This document shows positions 1 to 8,513 of a DNA stretch of 18,512 nt, piece after piece. A program made the position numbers and the translations under genes. Numbering within the stretch: the stretch's first letter is position 1; the number at the start of each line of letters is the position of its first letter. The notes below the pieces were generated by a model. The model had not been told where the DNA came from and did no database searches. It was given only the letters and a program-made list of their open reading frames with translations. The stretch covers positions 1 to 18,512 of the forward strand of contig CAAGHX010000117.1 in the NCBI GenBank assembly GCA_900769745.1, given 5' to 3'. Origin of the DNA: an uncultured Alistipes sp. (GTDB taxonomy: Bacteria > Bacteroidota > Bacteroidia > Bacteroidales > Rikenellaceae).

Positions 1-1278
1 ATGCTTAACCTTCTTTGTCCAAGAGAGGTCGCTTACGTGGATAAGGCCATCAACACCCTCCTCAATCTCTACGAAGATACCGAAGTTAGTGAAGTTGCGA
101 ACCTTTGCAGTGCACTTTGCACCTACAGGATACTTAGCATCGATGCCCTCCCATGGATCTGGAGTAAGCTGCTTGATACCAAGTGACATCTTACGCTCGT
201 CGCGGTCCAAAGTGAGGATAACTGCCTCTACCTCGTCGCCAACCTTCAAGAACTCCTGAGCAGAACGCAAGTGCTGGCTCCAAGACATCTCTGATACGTG
301 GATAAGACCCTCAACACCAGCTGCAATCTCAACGAATGCACCGTAGTCAGCCATAACCACTACCTTACCAGTTACCTTGTCACCTACCTTGAGCTCTGAA
401 TTCAAAGCCTCCCAAGGATGAGCTGTGAGCTGCTTCAAACCGAGTGCGATGCGCTTCTTCTGCTCATCGAAGTCGATGATAACTACGTTCAACTTCTGAT
501 CGAGCTTAACGATCTCCTCAGGGTGATTTACGCGGCCCCAAGAGAGGTCAGTGATGTGGATAAGACCGTCAACACCGCCCAAGTCGATGAATACACCGTA
601 GTTTGTAATGTTCTTAACTGTACCCTCGAGGATCTGGCCCTTCTCAAGCTTAGACATAATAACCTGCTTCTGAGCCTCGAGCTCTGCCTCGATGAGAGCC
701 TTGTGAGATACAACAACGTTGCGGAACTCCTGGTTGATCTTAACAACCTTGAACTCCATTGTCTTGTCAACGTAGATATCGTAATCACGGATAGGCTTAA
801 CGTCGATCTGTGAACCTGGCAAGAATGCCTCGATACCAAATACGTCAACGATCATACCACCCTTAGTGCGGCACTTAACGTAACCCTTGATGATCTCGTC
901 GTTGTTCAAAGCCTCGTTTACACGATCCCAGCTCTTAAGCTGACGTGCCTTCTTGTGCGAGAGAACCAAAGCACCACCCTTGTCCTCAACAGACTCAACG
1001 TAAACCTCTACCTTGTCGCCTACTGTCAACTCTGGGTTGTAACGGAACTCAGTTGCCTGAATCATACCCTCGCTCTTGTAGCCGATGTTTACGGTTACCT
1101 CGCGCTTGCTGATCTCGCATACTGTACCCTCAACTACCTCGCCTACTGCGATGTTAGAAAGAGTCTGGCCATAAGCCTCAGCTACCTGCTCCTTAGACTG
1201 ACCACCATAGAGATCCAAATCATTCTCAAACGCGTTCCAATCGAAACCCTCGTTTGCTACATTGTTCAATACTTCCAT
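1..1278 (-). CDS. rpsA: 30S ribosomal protein S1, 3' end cut off by the window edge
   Basis: The minus-strand frame is open for exactly 426 codons from ATG at 1278 to base 1, so the C-terminus lies outside the window. Translation gives four complete S1 (OB-fold) domains at about residues 44-110, 128-195, 213-283 and 297-371, and the start of a fifth from about 385. The later domains carry the hallmark GVDGLIH(I/V)(T/S)(D/E)(L/M)SW strings at about 235, 321 and 408. S1 binds mRNA on the 30S subunit and helps initiation; in Bacteroidota, which rarely use Shine-Dalgarno pairing, it is expected to matter greatly. The start was chosen because the frame has a TAA only 13 codons upstream with no other ATG between. 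Family members in this phylum are usually around 600 residues, so roughly a third is probably missing (inference). Confidence 0.96.
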   Translation of the reverse strand, partial: MEVLNNVANEGFDWNAFENDLDLYGGQSKEQVAEAYGQTLSNIAVGEVVEGTVCEISKREVTVNIGYKSEGMIQATEFRYNPELTVGDKVEVYVESVEDKGGALVLSHKKARQLKSWDRVNEALNNDEIIKGYVKCRTKGGMIVDVFGIEAFLPGSQIDVKPIRDYDIYVDKTMEFKVVKINQEFRNVVVSHKALIEAELEAQKQVIMSKLEKGQILEGTVKNITNYGVFIDLGGVDGLIHITDLSWGRVNHPEEIVKLDQKLNVVIIDFDEQKKRIALGLKQLTAHPWEALNSELKVGDKVTGKVVVMADYGAFVEIAAGVEGLIHVSEMSWSQHLRSAQEFLKVGDEVEAVILTLDRDERKMSLGIKQLTPDPWEGIDAKYPVGAKCTAKVRNFTNFGIFVEIEEGVDGLIHVSDLSWTKKVKH

Positions 1279-1292
1279 CTGGAAAATGTTTT

Positions 1293-1305
1293 GCGATACA
1301 ATCGC
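1293..1305 (-). promoter_or_regulatory. Small hairpin in the rpsA 5' leader
   Basis: On the minus strand the leader contains GCGAT-TGT-ATCGC, a 5-bp stem with a 3-nt loop. It ends 14 nt before the rpsA ATG, within the region a 30S subunit would cover. S1 represses its own translation in E. coli through leader structure; any such role here is inference from position alone. Confidence 0.35.
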
Positions 1306-1370
1306 TCGTTAAAATGTTAATAATTAATTAGTTATGTATAAATCTTTCGATTTTTGCATTTTCAAGCCCA

Positions 1371-1378
1371 CAAATATA
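1371..1378 (-). promoter_or_regulatory. Bacteroidetes-type -7 element for rpsA
   Basis: The minus strand reads TATATTTG, a perfect match to TAnnTTTG. No good TTTG box lies 19-21 bp upstream, so only half the promoter is seen. Transcription would start near 1364, giving an AT-rich leader of about 86 nt before the rpsA start. Confidence 0.6.
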
Positions 1379-1544
1379 GGGTAAAAAACTTAAAAATGAG
1401 CAGTTTACGCAGATTATTTTCGCTCGAAACTCAAAAAAATATGATTTAACCCAAATCTACCCTCGATAGGCATCCACCATTCTGAATCAAAGAATTATCG
1501 GCCATCAATCTGCTTTCTGTGGGAAAGCCAGCCAATTGTCGTCA

Positions 1545-1583
1545 TTTCGTTTTGACGAAAATTCAATATTTTTTGTATATTTG
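1545..1583 (+). promoter_or_regulatory. Promoter of the oxidoreductase lipoprotein, -33 box inside an inverted repeat
   Basis: TTTG at 1551-1554 and TATATTTG at 1576-1583 are separated by 21 bp and both match the Bacteroidetes sigma-70 consensus exactly. The -33 TTTG is also the loop of a perfect inverted repeat, TTTCGT-TTTG-ACGAAA, at 1545-1560, which could be an operator. Transcription would start near 1590, about 50 nt before the gene. In the rest of the divergent gap (1379-1544) I see no gene or clear signal. Confidence 0.75.
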
Positions 1584-1639
1584 TTCATCCATTAGCGCAT
1601 TAACAAATGCAAAACAGAAGAATCAAAAAGTTTAAAGAT

Positions 1640-3037
1640 ATGAAAAAAGTAATTTTTATGGCGGCAGCAACACTGTTTGCGTTGGCAGGCTGCAATCAGC
1701 CCACCACAACTACTAAATTCGACGGTTCGAAAGGAGAAGTCAAACTTCTCACACTCGACCCAGGTCACTTCCACGCTGCGTTGGTGCAGATGTATATGTA
1801 CGACCAAGTTGACCCTGTGGTAAATGTATATGCCCCTGCGGGTGATGATGCGAAGATGCACCTCGACCGCATTGCCATATATAACAATCGTGAACAGAAC
1901 CCCACCACTTGGCAGGAGCAACTCTACGAAGGCGACGACTTCCTGGAGAAGATGCTCTCGGAGCGCAAGGGAAATGTGGTTGTTCTGGCAGGTAACAACG
2001 GCAAGAAGACTGGTTATGTGAAGGCCGCAGTTGATGCCGGCATCAATGTATTATCGGATAAGCCTATGGCCATTGACGCAGAGCGCTTTGCAGTGCTGGA
2101 GAAGACTCTCGACGAGGCCGCCGCAAAGGGTGTGATGGTTTACGATATTATGACCGAGCGAGGTGAAATCAACAACGAGCTGCAGCGTGTGCTGGTGGCT
2201 ATGCCTGAGCTTTTCGGTCAAATGGAGAAAGGTACGCCCGAAGAGCCTGCTATCACCAAGGAGAGTGTACACCACTTCTTTAAGTATGTATCGGGCCAGC
2301 CTCTGCGTCGCCCTGAGTGGTATTTCGACGTTGAGCAGCAAGGCGAGGGTATTGTCGATGTTACGACCCACCTTGTCGATTTGGTGCAGTGCACCGTAAT
2401 GCCCGAGCAGGAGATCGATTACAATAAGGATATAGAGTTTACCTCGGCAAAGCGCTGGGCAACGGCTATTCCACTCGATAAATATCAGTTGGTATCGGGT
2501 AAGGAGGTCTATCCCGACTTCTTGAAGAAGGATATCGTTAACGACACCCTGCAGGTATATTCAAATGGAGAGTTGAACTATCGTTTGAATGGCGTGAACT
2601 GCCGAGTAAGCGTAATCTGGAACTTTATGGCTGAGGTGGGCACCGAGGGTACGGGCGACACCCACTACTCTACTGTTAAGGGCTCAAAGGCCGATGTCAT
2701 TATCCGCCAAGGCGCTGAGCAGGGCTATAAGCCTATGCTTTATGTTGCCTGCAAGGGCGACGATGCTGAGGCTTTCGAGAAGACTTTGCGTACATCGCTA
2801 AAGAAGATTGCCGACCGCTACCCAGGTCTTGACATCAAGCCATCGGGCGAGAAGGAGTGGCAGGTGGTTATTCCTGCGGCTATTGCCAAGACCCACGAGC
2901 AGCGTTTCAGCTCGGTTATGGAGGTCTATTTGAAGTATCTCACCGAGGGTGAAATTCCTGCGTGGGAGCGCTCGCAGATGAAGTCAAAGTACTACACCAC
3001 AACCAAAGCTGTGGAGTTGGCAAAGGCTGCGAAATAG
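1640..3037 (+). CDS. Gfo/Idh/MocA-family oxidoreductase-like lipoprotein
   Basis: A 465-residue protein. The N-terminus is a lipoprotein signal with lipobox LAGC, acylated Cys at 18, so it should be anchored in the cell envelope. Residues about 34-180 form a Rossmann-like domain with strand NVVVLAG at 112-118 and the family lysine motif DKP at 140-142 (usually EKP). The GEG....DVTTHLVDL region at 235-248 matches the second family motif, with Asp240 and His244 in the usual Asp-x-x-x-His arrangement. The glycine-rich nucleotide loop is replaced by DPGHFHAA at 40-47. The C-terminal half resembles the putative oxidoreductase C-terminal domain of Bacteroidetes homologues. The substrate is unknown; NAD(P)-dependent sugar or glycoside chemistry is the family expectation. 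The start at 1640 is preferred over an in-frame ATG at 1607 because only 1640 places the signal peptide at the N-terminus. The gene is monocistronic, between a strong promoter and a strong terminator. Confidence 0.85.
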   Translation: MKKVIFMAAATLFALAGCNQPTTTTKFDGSKGEVKLLTLDPGHFHAALVQMYMYDQVDPVVNVYAPAGDDAKMHLDRIAIYNNREQNPTTWQEQLYEGDDFLEKMLSERKGNVVVLAGNNGKKTGYVKAAVDAGINVLSDKPMAIDAERFAVLEKTLDEAAAKGVMVYDIMTERGEINNELQRVLVAMPELFGQMEKGTPEEPAITKESVHHFFKYVSGQPLRRPEWYFDVEQQGEGIVDVTTHLVDLVQCTVMPEQEIDYNKDIEFTSAKRWATAIPLDKYQLVSGKEVYPDFLKKDIVNDTLQVYSNGELNYRLNGVNCRVSVIWNFMAEVGTEGTGDTHYSTVKGSKADVIIRQGAEQGYKPMLYVACKGDDAEAFEKTLRTSLKKIADRYPGLDIKPSGEKEWQVVIPAAIAKTHEQRFSSVMEVYLKYLTEGEIPAWERSQMKSKYYTTTKAVELAKAAK

Positions 3038-3080
3038 GAGATTTTGGTTTTGGGATGTTATCTCTCGCAAACCTTACAAC

Positions 3081-3120
3081 AAAATAAAGGGTGTCCGATT
3101 GCTCGGACACCCTTTATTTT
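3081..3120. terminator. Bidirectional intrinsic terminator
   Basis: A perfect 18-bp stem, 3081-3098 with 3103-3120, closes a TTGC loop. Its core is AAAGGGTGTCCGA, and it is flanked by A-rich and T-rich arms on both strands. It sits between the convergent oxidoreductase and gcvP genes and can serve both. Confidence 0.93.
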
Positions 3121-3132
3121 ATTCGGAACCTT

Positions 3133-5961
3133 TTAGTCTACATTGCAGCAAACCAAGTTACGGTCACCGAAGCCGTTATCAATCTTAGTAACGTATGGGA
3201 AGAACTTCGATGTGCTCACCCAGTCGAGTGGGAATGCGGCCTCCATACGAGAATATGGGTGTGACCACTCGCCCGCAAGCTCAACAGCTGTGTGAGGAGC
3301 GTTTACAACCACATTGTCCTTCTCGCCTGAAGCTGCTGCAGCCTCGCACTCGCGCTTGATCTGCACCAAAGCCGCCATAAAGCGGTCCATCTCGGCCTTA
3401 GGCTCTGACTCGGTTGGCTCGACCATCAAAGTCTCGTGTACAGGGAACGAGAGTGTTGGTGCGTGGAAGCCATAGTCCATCAAACGGTGAGCGATATCGC
3501 CACAGTCGATGCCGAAGTCGTGCTTGAAGTGAGTGAGGTCGAGAATCATCTCGTGACCAACACGGCCAGTCTCGCCAGAGTAGTATGTGCGATACTCATC
3601 CTTCAAAGCCGATGACATATAGTTAGCATTTACGATAGCCATCTCAGTTGAGTGACGCAAGCCCTCCTCGCCGAGCATCTTGATATAGCCATAGGTGATA
3701 GGCAACAACATTGCCGAGCCCCAAGGTGATGATGATACGGCTGTGATGCCGTCCTCGCCGCCTGTAGCCATAACAGAGTGAGTAGGAAGGAATGTCTTGA
3801 GGTGCTCCGCTACGCAGATAGGACCTACACCTGGACCACCACCGCCGTGAGGCATTGCGAAGGTCTTGTGGAGGTTGAGGTGGCAAACGTCAGCACCGAT
3901 ATAGCCTGGGTTAGTAAGACCAACCTGAGCGTTCATATTAGCACCATCCATATATACCTGGCCGCCCGCATCGTGAATAGCATCTACGATCTCGCGGATA
4001 CGGCTCTCGAATACACCGTGAGTAGATGGGTAAGTAACCATCAAACCGCACAACTCTGAAGAGTACTCCTCGGCCTTCTTCTTCAAATCCTCAACGTCGA
4101 TATTACCGTTCTGGTCGCACGCTACGGTTACAATCTTCATCCCTGCCATAGCTGCCGATGCTGGGTTAGTACCGTGAGCAGATGCAGGGATAAGGATGAT
4201 GTTACGGTAGCCCTGGCCACGGCTCTGGTGGTAAGCACGGATAACCATCAAACCAGCATACTCGCCCGCAGCACCTGAGTTAGGCTGCAATGAGCAAGCT
4301 GCGAAGCCTGTGATAGTAGCCAAATCCTGCTCCAACTCGGCAATGAGCTGAGTGTAACCCTCAGTCTGGTCGGCAGGAGCAAATGGGTGCATATTCTGGA
4401 AGCCACCGAGTGAGAGTGGCTGCATGATAGCCGCAGCGTTGAGCTTCATAGTACAAGAGCCGAGCGAAATCATTGAGTTAGCGAGCGAGATATCACGCAA
4501 CTCCAACTGCTTGATGTAACGCATCATATCGCTCTCTGAGTGGTAGCGGTTGAAGATAGGCTCTGCCAAGATAGGCGATGTGCGAAGCATAGCCTCGGCA
4601 ATAGCTGGCTTTGAAGCAATCTTTACAGCCTTAGCCTTCTTACCCTTAGCCTCAGCGAAGATAGCCACAACAGCCTCAACCTCGGCAGGAGTTGTAGCCT
4701 CGTCGAACGAGAGGCGAACAGTGCCCTCAGATGGGTAGAAGAAGTTGATACCAGCCGCCAAAGCGATATCCTGGATAACAGCCGACTCAGCCTCAACCTC
4801 GATTGTATCGAAGATATTTGTCGAAGAGAGCTTATAACCCAAAGCCTTCAAAGCCTCGGCAACGGCAACAGCCGATGTGTGAGCTGTCATAGCGGCACGA
4901 CGCAAACCCTCGGGACCATTATAGATACAGTAGAAACCTGCCATCGACGCCATAAGAGCCGAAGCAGTACAGATGTTTGAAGTGGCCTTCTCGCGCTTGA
5001 TGTGCTGCTCGCGCATCTGCAACGACATACGCAAAGCCTTGTTGCCCAAGCGGTCAACAGATACACCGATGATACGGCCAGGGATGTTACGCTTGTAAGC
5101 CTCGCGGCAAGCCATATAACCTGCACTTGGACCACCGAAGCCCATAGGACAACCCAAACGCTGAGTAGAACCCACAGCGATATCTGCACCCCACTCTGCT
5201 GGAGGAGTCAAGAGTGCCAACGAGAGGATATCGGCGATAGCTGCCACCAAAGCACCACCCTCGTGAGCCTTAGCTGCAAAAGCTGAGTAGTCGCGTACCT
5301 CGCCAGAGAGTGCTGGATACTGCACCAAAGCACCAAACTCCTTGCCCGAGAACTCGTAGCTATCGTAGTCGTCAACGATAAGCTCGATGCCAAATGGCTC
5401 GCTGCGAGTCAAAAGCACGTCCAGAGTCTGTGGGAAGATCTGGCGGTCAACGAAGAGCTGGTTGCGGCCCTGCTTCACAGCATCGCGTGAACGCAAAGCA
5501 TACATCATAAGCATAGCCTCAGCTGCAGCAGTTGCCTCGTCCAAAAGTGAGCAGTTAGCAATCTGCATACCTGTAAGTGAGAGGATAGCAGTCTGGTAGT
5601 TGAGCAACGCCTCCAAACGACCCTGTGAAATCTCAGCCTGATAAGGAGTGTATGATGTGTACCACGCTGGATTCTCGAATACGTTGCGGCTAACAACAGC
5701 AGGAACGGCTGTTGGGTAGTAACCCATACCGATAAACGAACGCATTGGGCGGTTCTTAGCTGCAAGAGCTGCAATGTGAGCCGAGAACTCATACTCGCTC
5801 ATACCCTCAGGCAGTGCGAGTGGTTTCTTCAAGCGGATAGATGCTGGGATAACCTGCGAGATAAGCTCCTCGACAGACTCCACACCGATAACCTTCAACA
5901 TCTGGCTGAGGTCGTCAGAATTTGTCACGCCAATGTGGCGATTCATAAATTTGTCAAACAT
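3133..5961 (-). CDS. gcvP: Glycine dehydrogenase (decarboxylating), P-protein, single chain
   Basis: A 942-residue protein, close to the 957 residues of the E. coli enzyme, so this is the fused form and not the split GcvPA/GcvPB form. P-protein is the PLP-dependent decarboxylase of the cytoplasmic glycine cleavage system: it releases CO2 from glycine and passes the aminomethyl group to lipoyl-H protein. The N-terminus has the family signature RHIG at 8-11; the N-terminal half includes MGFGGPSAGY at 273-282 and lacks the PLP lysine. The C-terminal half carries SCTMKLN at 502-508 and the PLP site LNLHKTF with Lys699, followed by the glycine-rich loop HGGGGPGVGP at 705-714. No gcvT or gcvH is in the window. 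The 47-bp gap to the upstream kinase gene shows no clear promoter, so co-transcription with it is likely (inference). Confidence 0.97.
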   Translation of the reverse strand: MFDKFMNRHIGVTNSDDLSQMLKVIGVESVEELISQVIPASIRLKKPLALPEGMSEYEFSAHIAALAAKNRPMRSFIGMGYYPTAVPAVVSRNVFENPAWYTSYTPYQAEISQGRLEALLNYQTAILSLTGMQIANCSLLDEATAAAEAMLMMYALRSRDAVKQGRNQLFVDRQIFPQTLDVLLTRSEPFGIELIVDDYDSYEFSGKEFGALVQYPALSGEVRDYSAFAAKAHEGGALVAAIADILSLALLTPPAEWGADIAVGSTQRLGCPMGFGGPSAGYMACREAYKRNIPGRIIGVSVDRLGNKALRMSLQMREQHIKREKATSNICTASALMASMAGFYCIYNGPEGLRRAAMTAHTSAVAVAEALKALGYKLSSTNIFDTIEVEAESAVIQDIALAAGINFFYPSEGTVRLSFDEATTPAEVEAVVAIFAEAKGKKAKAVKIASKPAIAEAMLRTSPILAEPIFNRYHSESDMMRYIKQLELRDISLANSMISLGSCTMKLNAAAIMQPLSLGGFQNMHPFAPADQTEGYTQLIAELEQDLATITGFAACSLQPNSGAAGEYAGLMVIRAYHQSRGQGYRNIILIPASAHGTNPASAAMAGMKIVTVACDQNGNIDVEDLKKKAEEYSSELCGLMVTYPSTHGVFESRIREIVDAIHDAGGQVYMDGANMNAQVGLTNPGYIGADVCHLNLHKTFAMPHGGGGPGVGPICVAEHLKTFLPTHSVMATGGEDGITAVSSSPWGSAMLLPITYGYIKMLGEEGLRHSTEMAIVNANYMSSALKDEYRTYYSGETGRVGHEMILDLTHFKHDFGIDCGDIAHRLMDYGFHAPTLSFPVHETLMVEPTESEPKAEMDRFMAALVQIKRECEAAAASGEKDNVVVNAPHTAVELAGEWSHPYSRMEAAFPLDWVSTSKFFPYVTKIDNGFGDRNLVCCNVD

Positions 5962-6008
5962 TTCTCTCTAATTTATTTGTTGTTATTTTGTTGTTTCTTC
6001 TTCGTTTG

Positions 6009-7676
6009 CTAATACTTAAAACTGCTGCCGCCGATAAACTCCCTGAGGATTGATGTTGGCGGAATCTCGTCGGGCAAGATTGGGATAAAGTTATCGAGGA
6101 ACTTCAGCAGACGACGCGCCTCGCCATACTCGGGCTCGGTGTCGCTCACCTCGCGCAGGATAGGCTCCACCTTCTGGCGGATAACCGAAATCTCGTAGAA
6201 GAGCGATGAGTTGAACATCACGTCGGCATTCTCCTGATAAGGGAAGATATGCTTCTCCTCGCCTCGGCGCACGCTTGGCCAGCGCTGCAGGGTGGCCAGG
6301 GCGTTGCTGCCTCGAGTTGCGTAGTCGCGTGTTATGCGGCGCAACATACGGTTGTCGGAGGTTGGGATACGCGAAAGATTATCCATTGCGACCGATGTAA
6401 GGCACGACACATAGATGCAGAACTTCTGGTTGCGTGGGATACTTGGCGTGAGGCGTGGGTTGAGGCCGTGGATACCCTCCATAATGAGTATCGAGCGCTC
6501 GTTGAGCTGGAGCGGAGTCTCGTGCCACTGGCGTGTACCTGTGATAAAGTCGTAGCGTGGCACCTCAACGCTCTCGCCCGCCATCAGACGCTCGAGGTCG
6601 CTATTGAGCAACTTGAGGTCGATAGCCTCTAGGGCCTCGTAGTCGTAATCGCCATTCTCATCTTTTGGAGTGTGCTCGCGGTCAACAAAGTAGTCATCGA
6701 GCGAGATAAGCACAGGGTCGAGACCCAATATGCGGAGCTGGATACCCAGTCGCTTGGCTGTTGTGGTCTTGCCGCTTGACGATGGGCCCGAGATAAGCAC
6801 CACGCGAGTGCCCTGCTCGATGTTGGCCTGCTCAATCTGTCGAGCCATCTGTGCAATCTTGTTTTCGTGGAACGCCTCGGCAACCTTGATAAGCTCGCTC
6901 GAGTCGCCCGCCAACACCTTCTCGTTGAGGTGGCCAACGGTTGGCACACCCATAATCTTCACCCACATACCATACTCTCGGAAGACATCGAACATCTTGT
7001 CGAGATGAACGTTCAAATCGAGCGTGCTTGGGTTAGAACGCAACGGCAAGGCGATATAGAAACCGTTGTAGTAACGGCGGATGTCGAACAGATGGATGTA
7101 GCTCGTGTCGGGCGTAAGTGCGCCATAGAAATAGCCAACGGCATCGTCCATCGTGTGGATATTGCTATAGAGTCGCTTGCGAGAGTTGAGCAGCGCAACC
7201 TTATCGTCGAAGCCTCGCGCCTTGAAAATTTCGTTAATCTCCGACGAGAGCATGCGCTGGCGCGTGATGGTGTAGCCAGTATCGATAATCTGCTGCATAG
7301 CTCGGCGCAGAGCCTCGATATCCTCCGTCGACAACTCCTCGTTGTCGGCAAACTCGCCATAGAGGCCTCGGCCCAACGAGTGGCGAATGTAGAGCTTACG
7401 CTCGGGGAAGATGTCGGCTGCCGCCTTCTGCAAGATGAACGATATGGTACGCTGATATACTCGATAGCCCTCGAAGTGGGTGATATCGATAAAGCGGACC
7501 ATAATCGGCTTATAGATTTTGTAATTAAGCTCCTTGATGCGGTTGTTCACATAGGCCGCCAAAAAGGGGTAGCCATTCTCGATAGAGAGTTGTTGTAGCA
7601 GCTCGAGGAGCGATGTACCCATCTCGACATCTACAACAGCAGATGTATTCTGACATATAACTTTAACCGTATCCAT
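6009..7676 (-). CDS. TGS/ThrRS-like domain fused to a uridine kinase-type nucleoside kinase
   Basis: A 555-residue protein. The N-terminal ~65 residues look like a TGS domain. They are followed by a stretch resembling the second additional domain of threonyl-tRNA synthetase, with YIRHSLGRGLYGEF at about 96-109. From about residue 288 comes a P-loop kinase of the phosphoribulokinase/uridine kinase family: Walker A GPSSSGKTT at 297-305, SLDDYFVDR at 325-333, the acidic DYDYEALEAIDL at 343-354, YDF at 375-377 and IMEGIHGLN at 398-406. This fusion is commonly annotated as nucleoside kinase in Bacteroidetes. Uridine or cytidine phosphorylation is the family expectation, not shown here. It lies upstream of gcvP on the same strand and is separated from rsmG by a terminator. 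Confidence 0.88.
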   Translation of the reverse strand: MDTVKVICQNTSAVVDVEMGTSLLELLQQLSIENGYPFLAAYVNNRIKELNYKIYKPIMVRFIDITHFEGYRVYQRTISFILQKAAADIFPERKLYIRHSLGRGLYGEFADNEELSTEDIEALRRAMQQIIDTGYTITRQRMLSSEINEIFKARGFDDKVALLNSRKRLYSNIHTMDDAVGYFYGALTPDTSYIHLFDIRRYYNGFYIALPLRSNPSTLDLNVHLDKMFDVFREYGMWVKIMGVPTVGHLNEKVLAGDSSELIKVAEAFHENKIAQMARQIEQANIEQGTRVVLISGPSSSGKTTTAKRLGIQLRILGLDPVLISLDDYFVDREHTPKDENGDYDYEALEAIDLKLLNSDLERLMAGESVEVPRYDFITGTRQWHETPLQLNERSILIMEGIHGLNPRLTPSIPRNQKFCIYVSCLTSVAMDNLSRIPTSDNRMLRRITRDYATRGSNALATLQRWPSVRRGEEKHIFPYQENADVMFNSSLFYEISVIRQKVEPILREVSDTEPEYGEARRLLKFLDNFIPILPDEIPPTSILREFIGGSSFKY

Positions 7677-7700
7677 AACAACAAAATTTATAATGTTGCG

Positions 7701-7708
7701 TAAAGATA
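7701..7708 (-). promoter_or_regulatory. Weak -7 candidate for the kinase gene
   Basis: The minus strand reads TATCTTTA, one base off TAnnTTTG, about 25 bp upstream of the ATG at 7676. No -33 box was found at 19-21 bp. It is plausible because a terminator separates this gene from rsmG, so it needs its own promoter. Confidence 0.35.
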
Positions 7709-7798
7709 AGAATTTTATTCCAAATTGCGATGCGCAGAAATGATAATTTGGTGGTCGAAATGTGATTTTCCGAAGCTTTTACTTCGGCAGCGACTGCT

Positions 7799-7842
7799 AA
7801 AAAATAAGTTGAGGCCGCTAACGGAACGTTAGACAGCCTCAA
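7799..7842 (-). terminator. Intrinsic terminator after rsmG
   Basis: On the minus strand TTGAGGC (7842-7836) pairs with GCCTCAA (7815-7809). An inner stem CTAACG/CGTTAG (7832-7827 with 7823-7818) closes a 3-nt loop, with a small internal loop between the two stems. TTATTTTTT follows a few bases later, 21 bp past the rsmG stop codon. Confidence 0.8.
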
Positions 7843-7862
7843 ACTAAGGGTTTTATGAGTGA

Positions 7863-8486
7863 TTATTTCTTTGTGTAAACCACCTTTTTGGTTTCGAAAA
7901 ACTCCTCCTCGAAAAAGTCGGAGATATTATATTCCTGCCACTTCATTCGTGTTGCAGCAAGCTCCTCGGTGAGGTCGCCACCCTTGAGATAGAGGATACC
8001 GTTTGGGAGCGTACCACGCTGGCCCTTATCTATTTTCGACCATATCCACTTAACAAATGTCGGCATCTCGGTAACAGCACGCGACACCACATAATCAAAC
8101 TGCTCGGGAATCTGCTCAACACGCACATTGCGAGCGTCGATATTTTTGATACCTGCGCCTTCGCATACGCCCTTTACAACGGTGATTTTCTTACCGATAG
8201 AGTCAGCCGATACGAACTGCACATCGGGGAACATAATAGCCAGCGGAACGCTTGGAAATCCACCGCCACAACCCACGTCAAGCACCTTGGCTCCCGCCTC
8301 AAACTGGCACACCTTAGCGATGGCCAACGAGTGGAGGATATGACGCACATAGAGCTGGTCGAAATCCTTGCGCGACACGACGTTGATTTTGGAATTCCAA
8401 TCGGCATAGAGGTCATACAAAGCACGATACTGCTCCTTCTGCTGCTCGGTCAGATTGGGGAAATATTTTTCGATTATGCTTATCAT
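7863..8486 (-). CDS. rsmG: 16S rRNA (guanine-527-N7)-methyltransferase
   Basis: A 207-residue Rossmann-fold methyltransferase of the usual family length. It has NVVSRKDF at 35-42 and HILHS at 49-53, typical of RsmG/GidB. The SAM-binding motif I is VLDVGCGGGFPSVPLA at 68-83, DSIGKK lies at 95-100 and the signature VSRAV at 134-138. The enzyme uses SAM to methylate N7 of G527 in the 530 loop of 16S rRNA; loss of this mark gives low-level streptomycin resistance in other bacteria. The gene lies 27 bp downstream of rlmN on the same strand, so the two rRNA-modification genes probably form an operon, ended by the hairpin at 7799-7842. Confidence 0.96.
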   Translation of the reverse strand: MISIIEKYFPNLTEQQKEQYRALYDLYADWNSKINVVSRKDFDQLYVRHILHSLAIAKVCQFEAGAKVLDVGCGGGFPSVPLAIMFPDVQFVSADSIGKKITVVKGVCEGAGIKNIDARNVRVEQIPEQFDYVVSRAVTEMPTFVKWIWSKIDKGQRGTLPNGILYLKGGDLTEELAATRMKWQEYNISDFFEEEFFETKKVVYTKK

Positions 8487-8513
8487 CTTTTGAGGGTCTT
8501 TTTCTGATTTATT

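Noticed and set aside
418..813. 131-codon open frame on the + strand inside rpsA
   Set aside because: It is antisense to a clear S1 coding region and its protein has no recognisable domain.
6867..7598. 243-codon open frame on the + strand inside the kinase gene
   Set aside because: It is fully antisense to a gene with strong motifs. Long antisense frames are expected from codon bias, and the product resembles nothing known.
7770..7787. Small CCGAAG/CTTCGG hairpin upstream of the kinase gene
   Set aside because: It has only 6 pairs and a 6-nt loop, no T-run, and no clear link to a promoter or start; probably chance.
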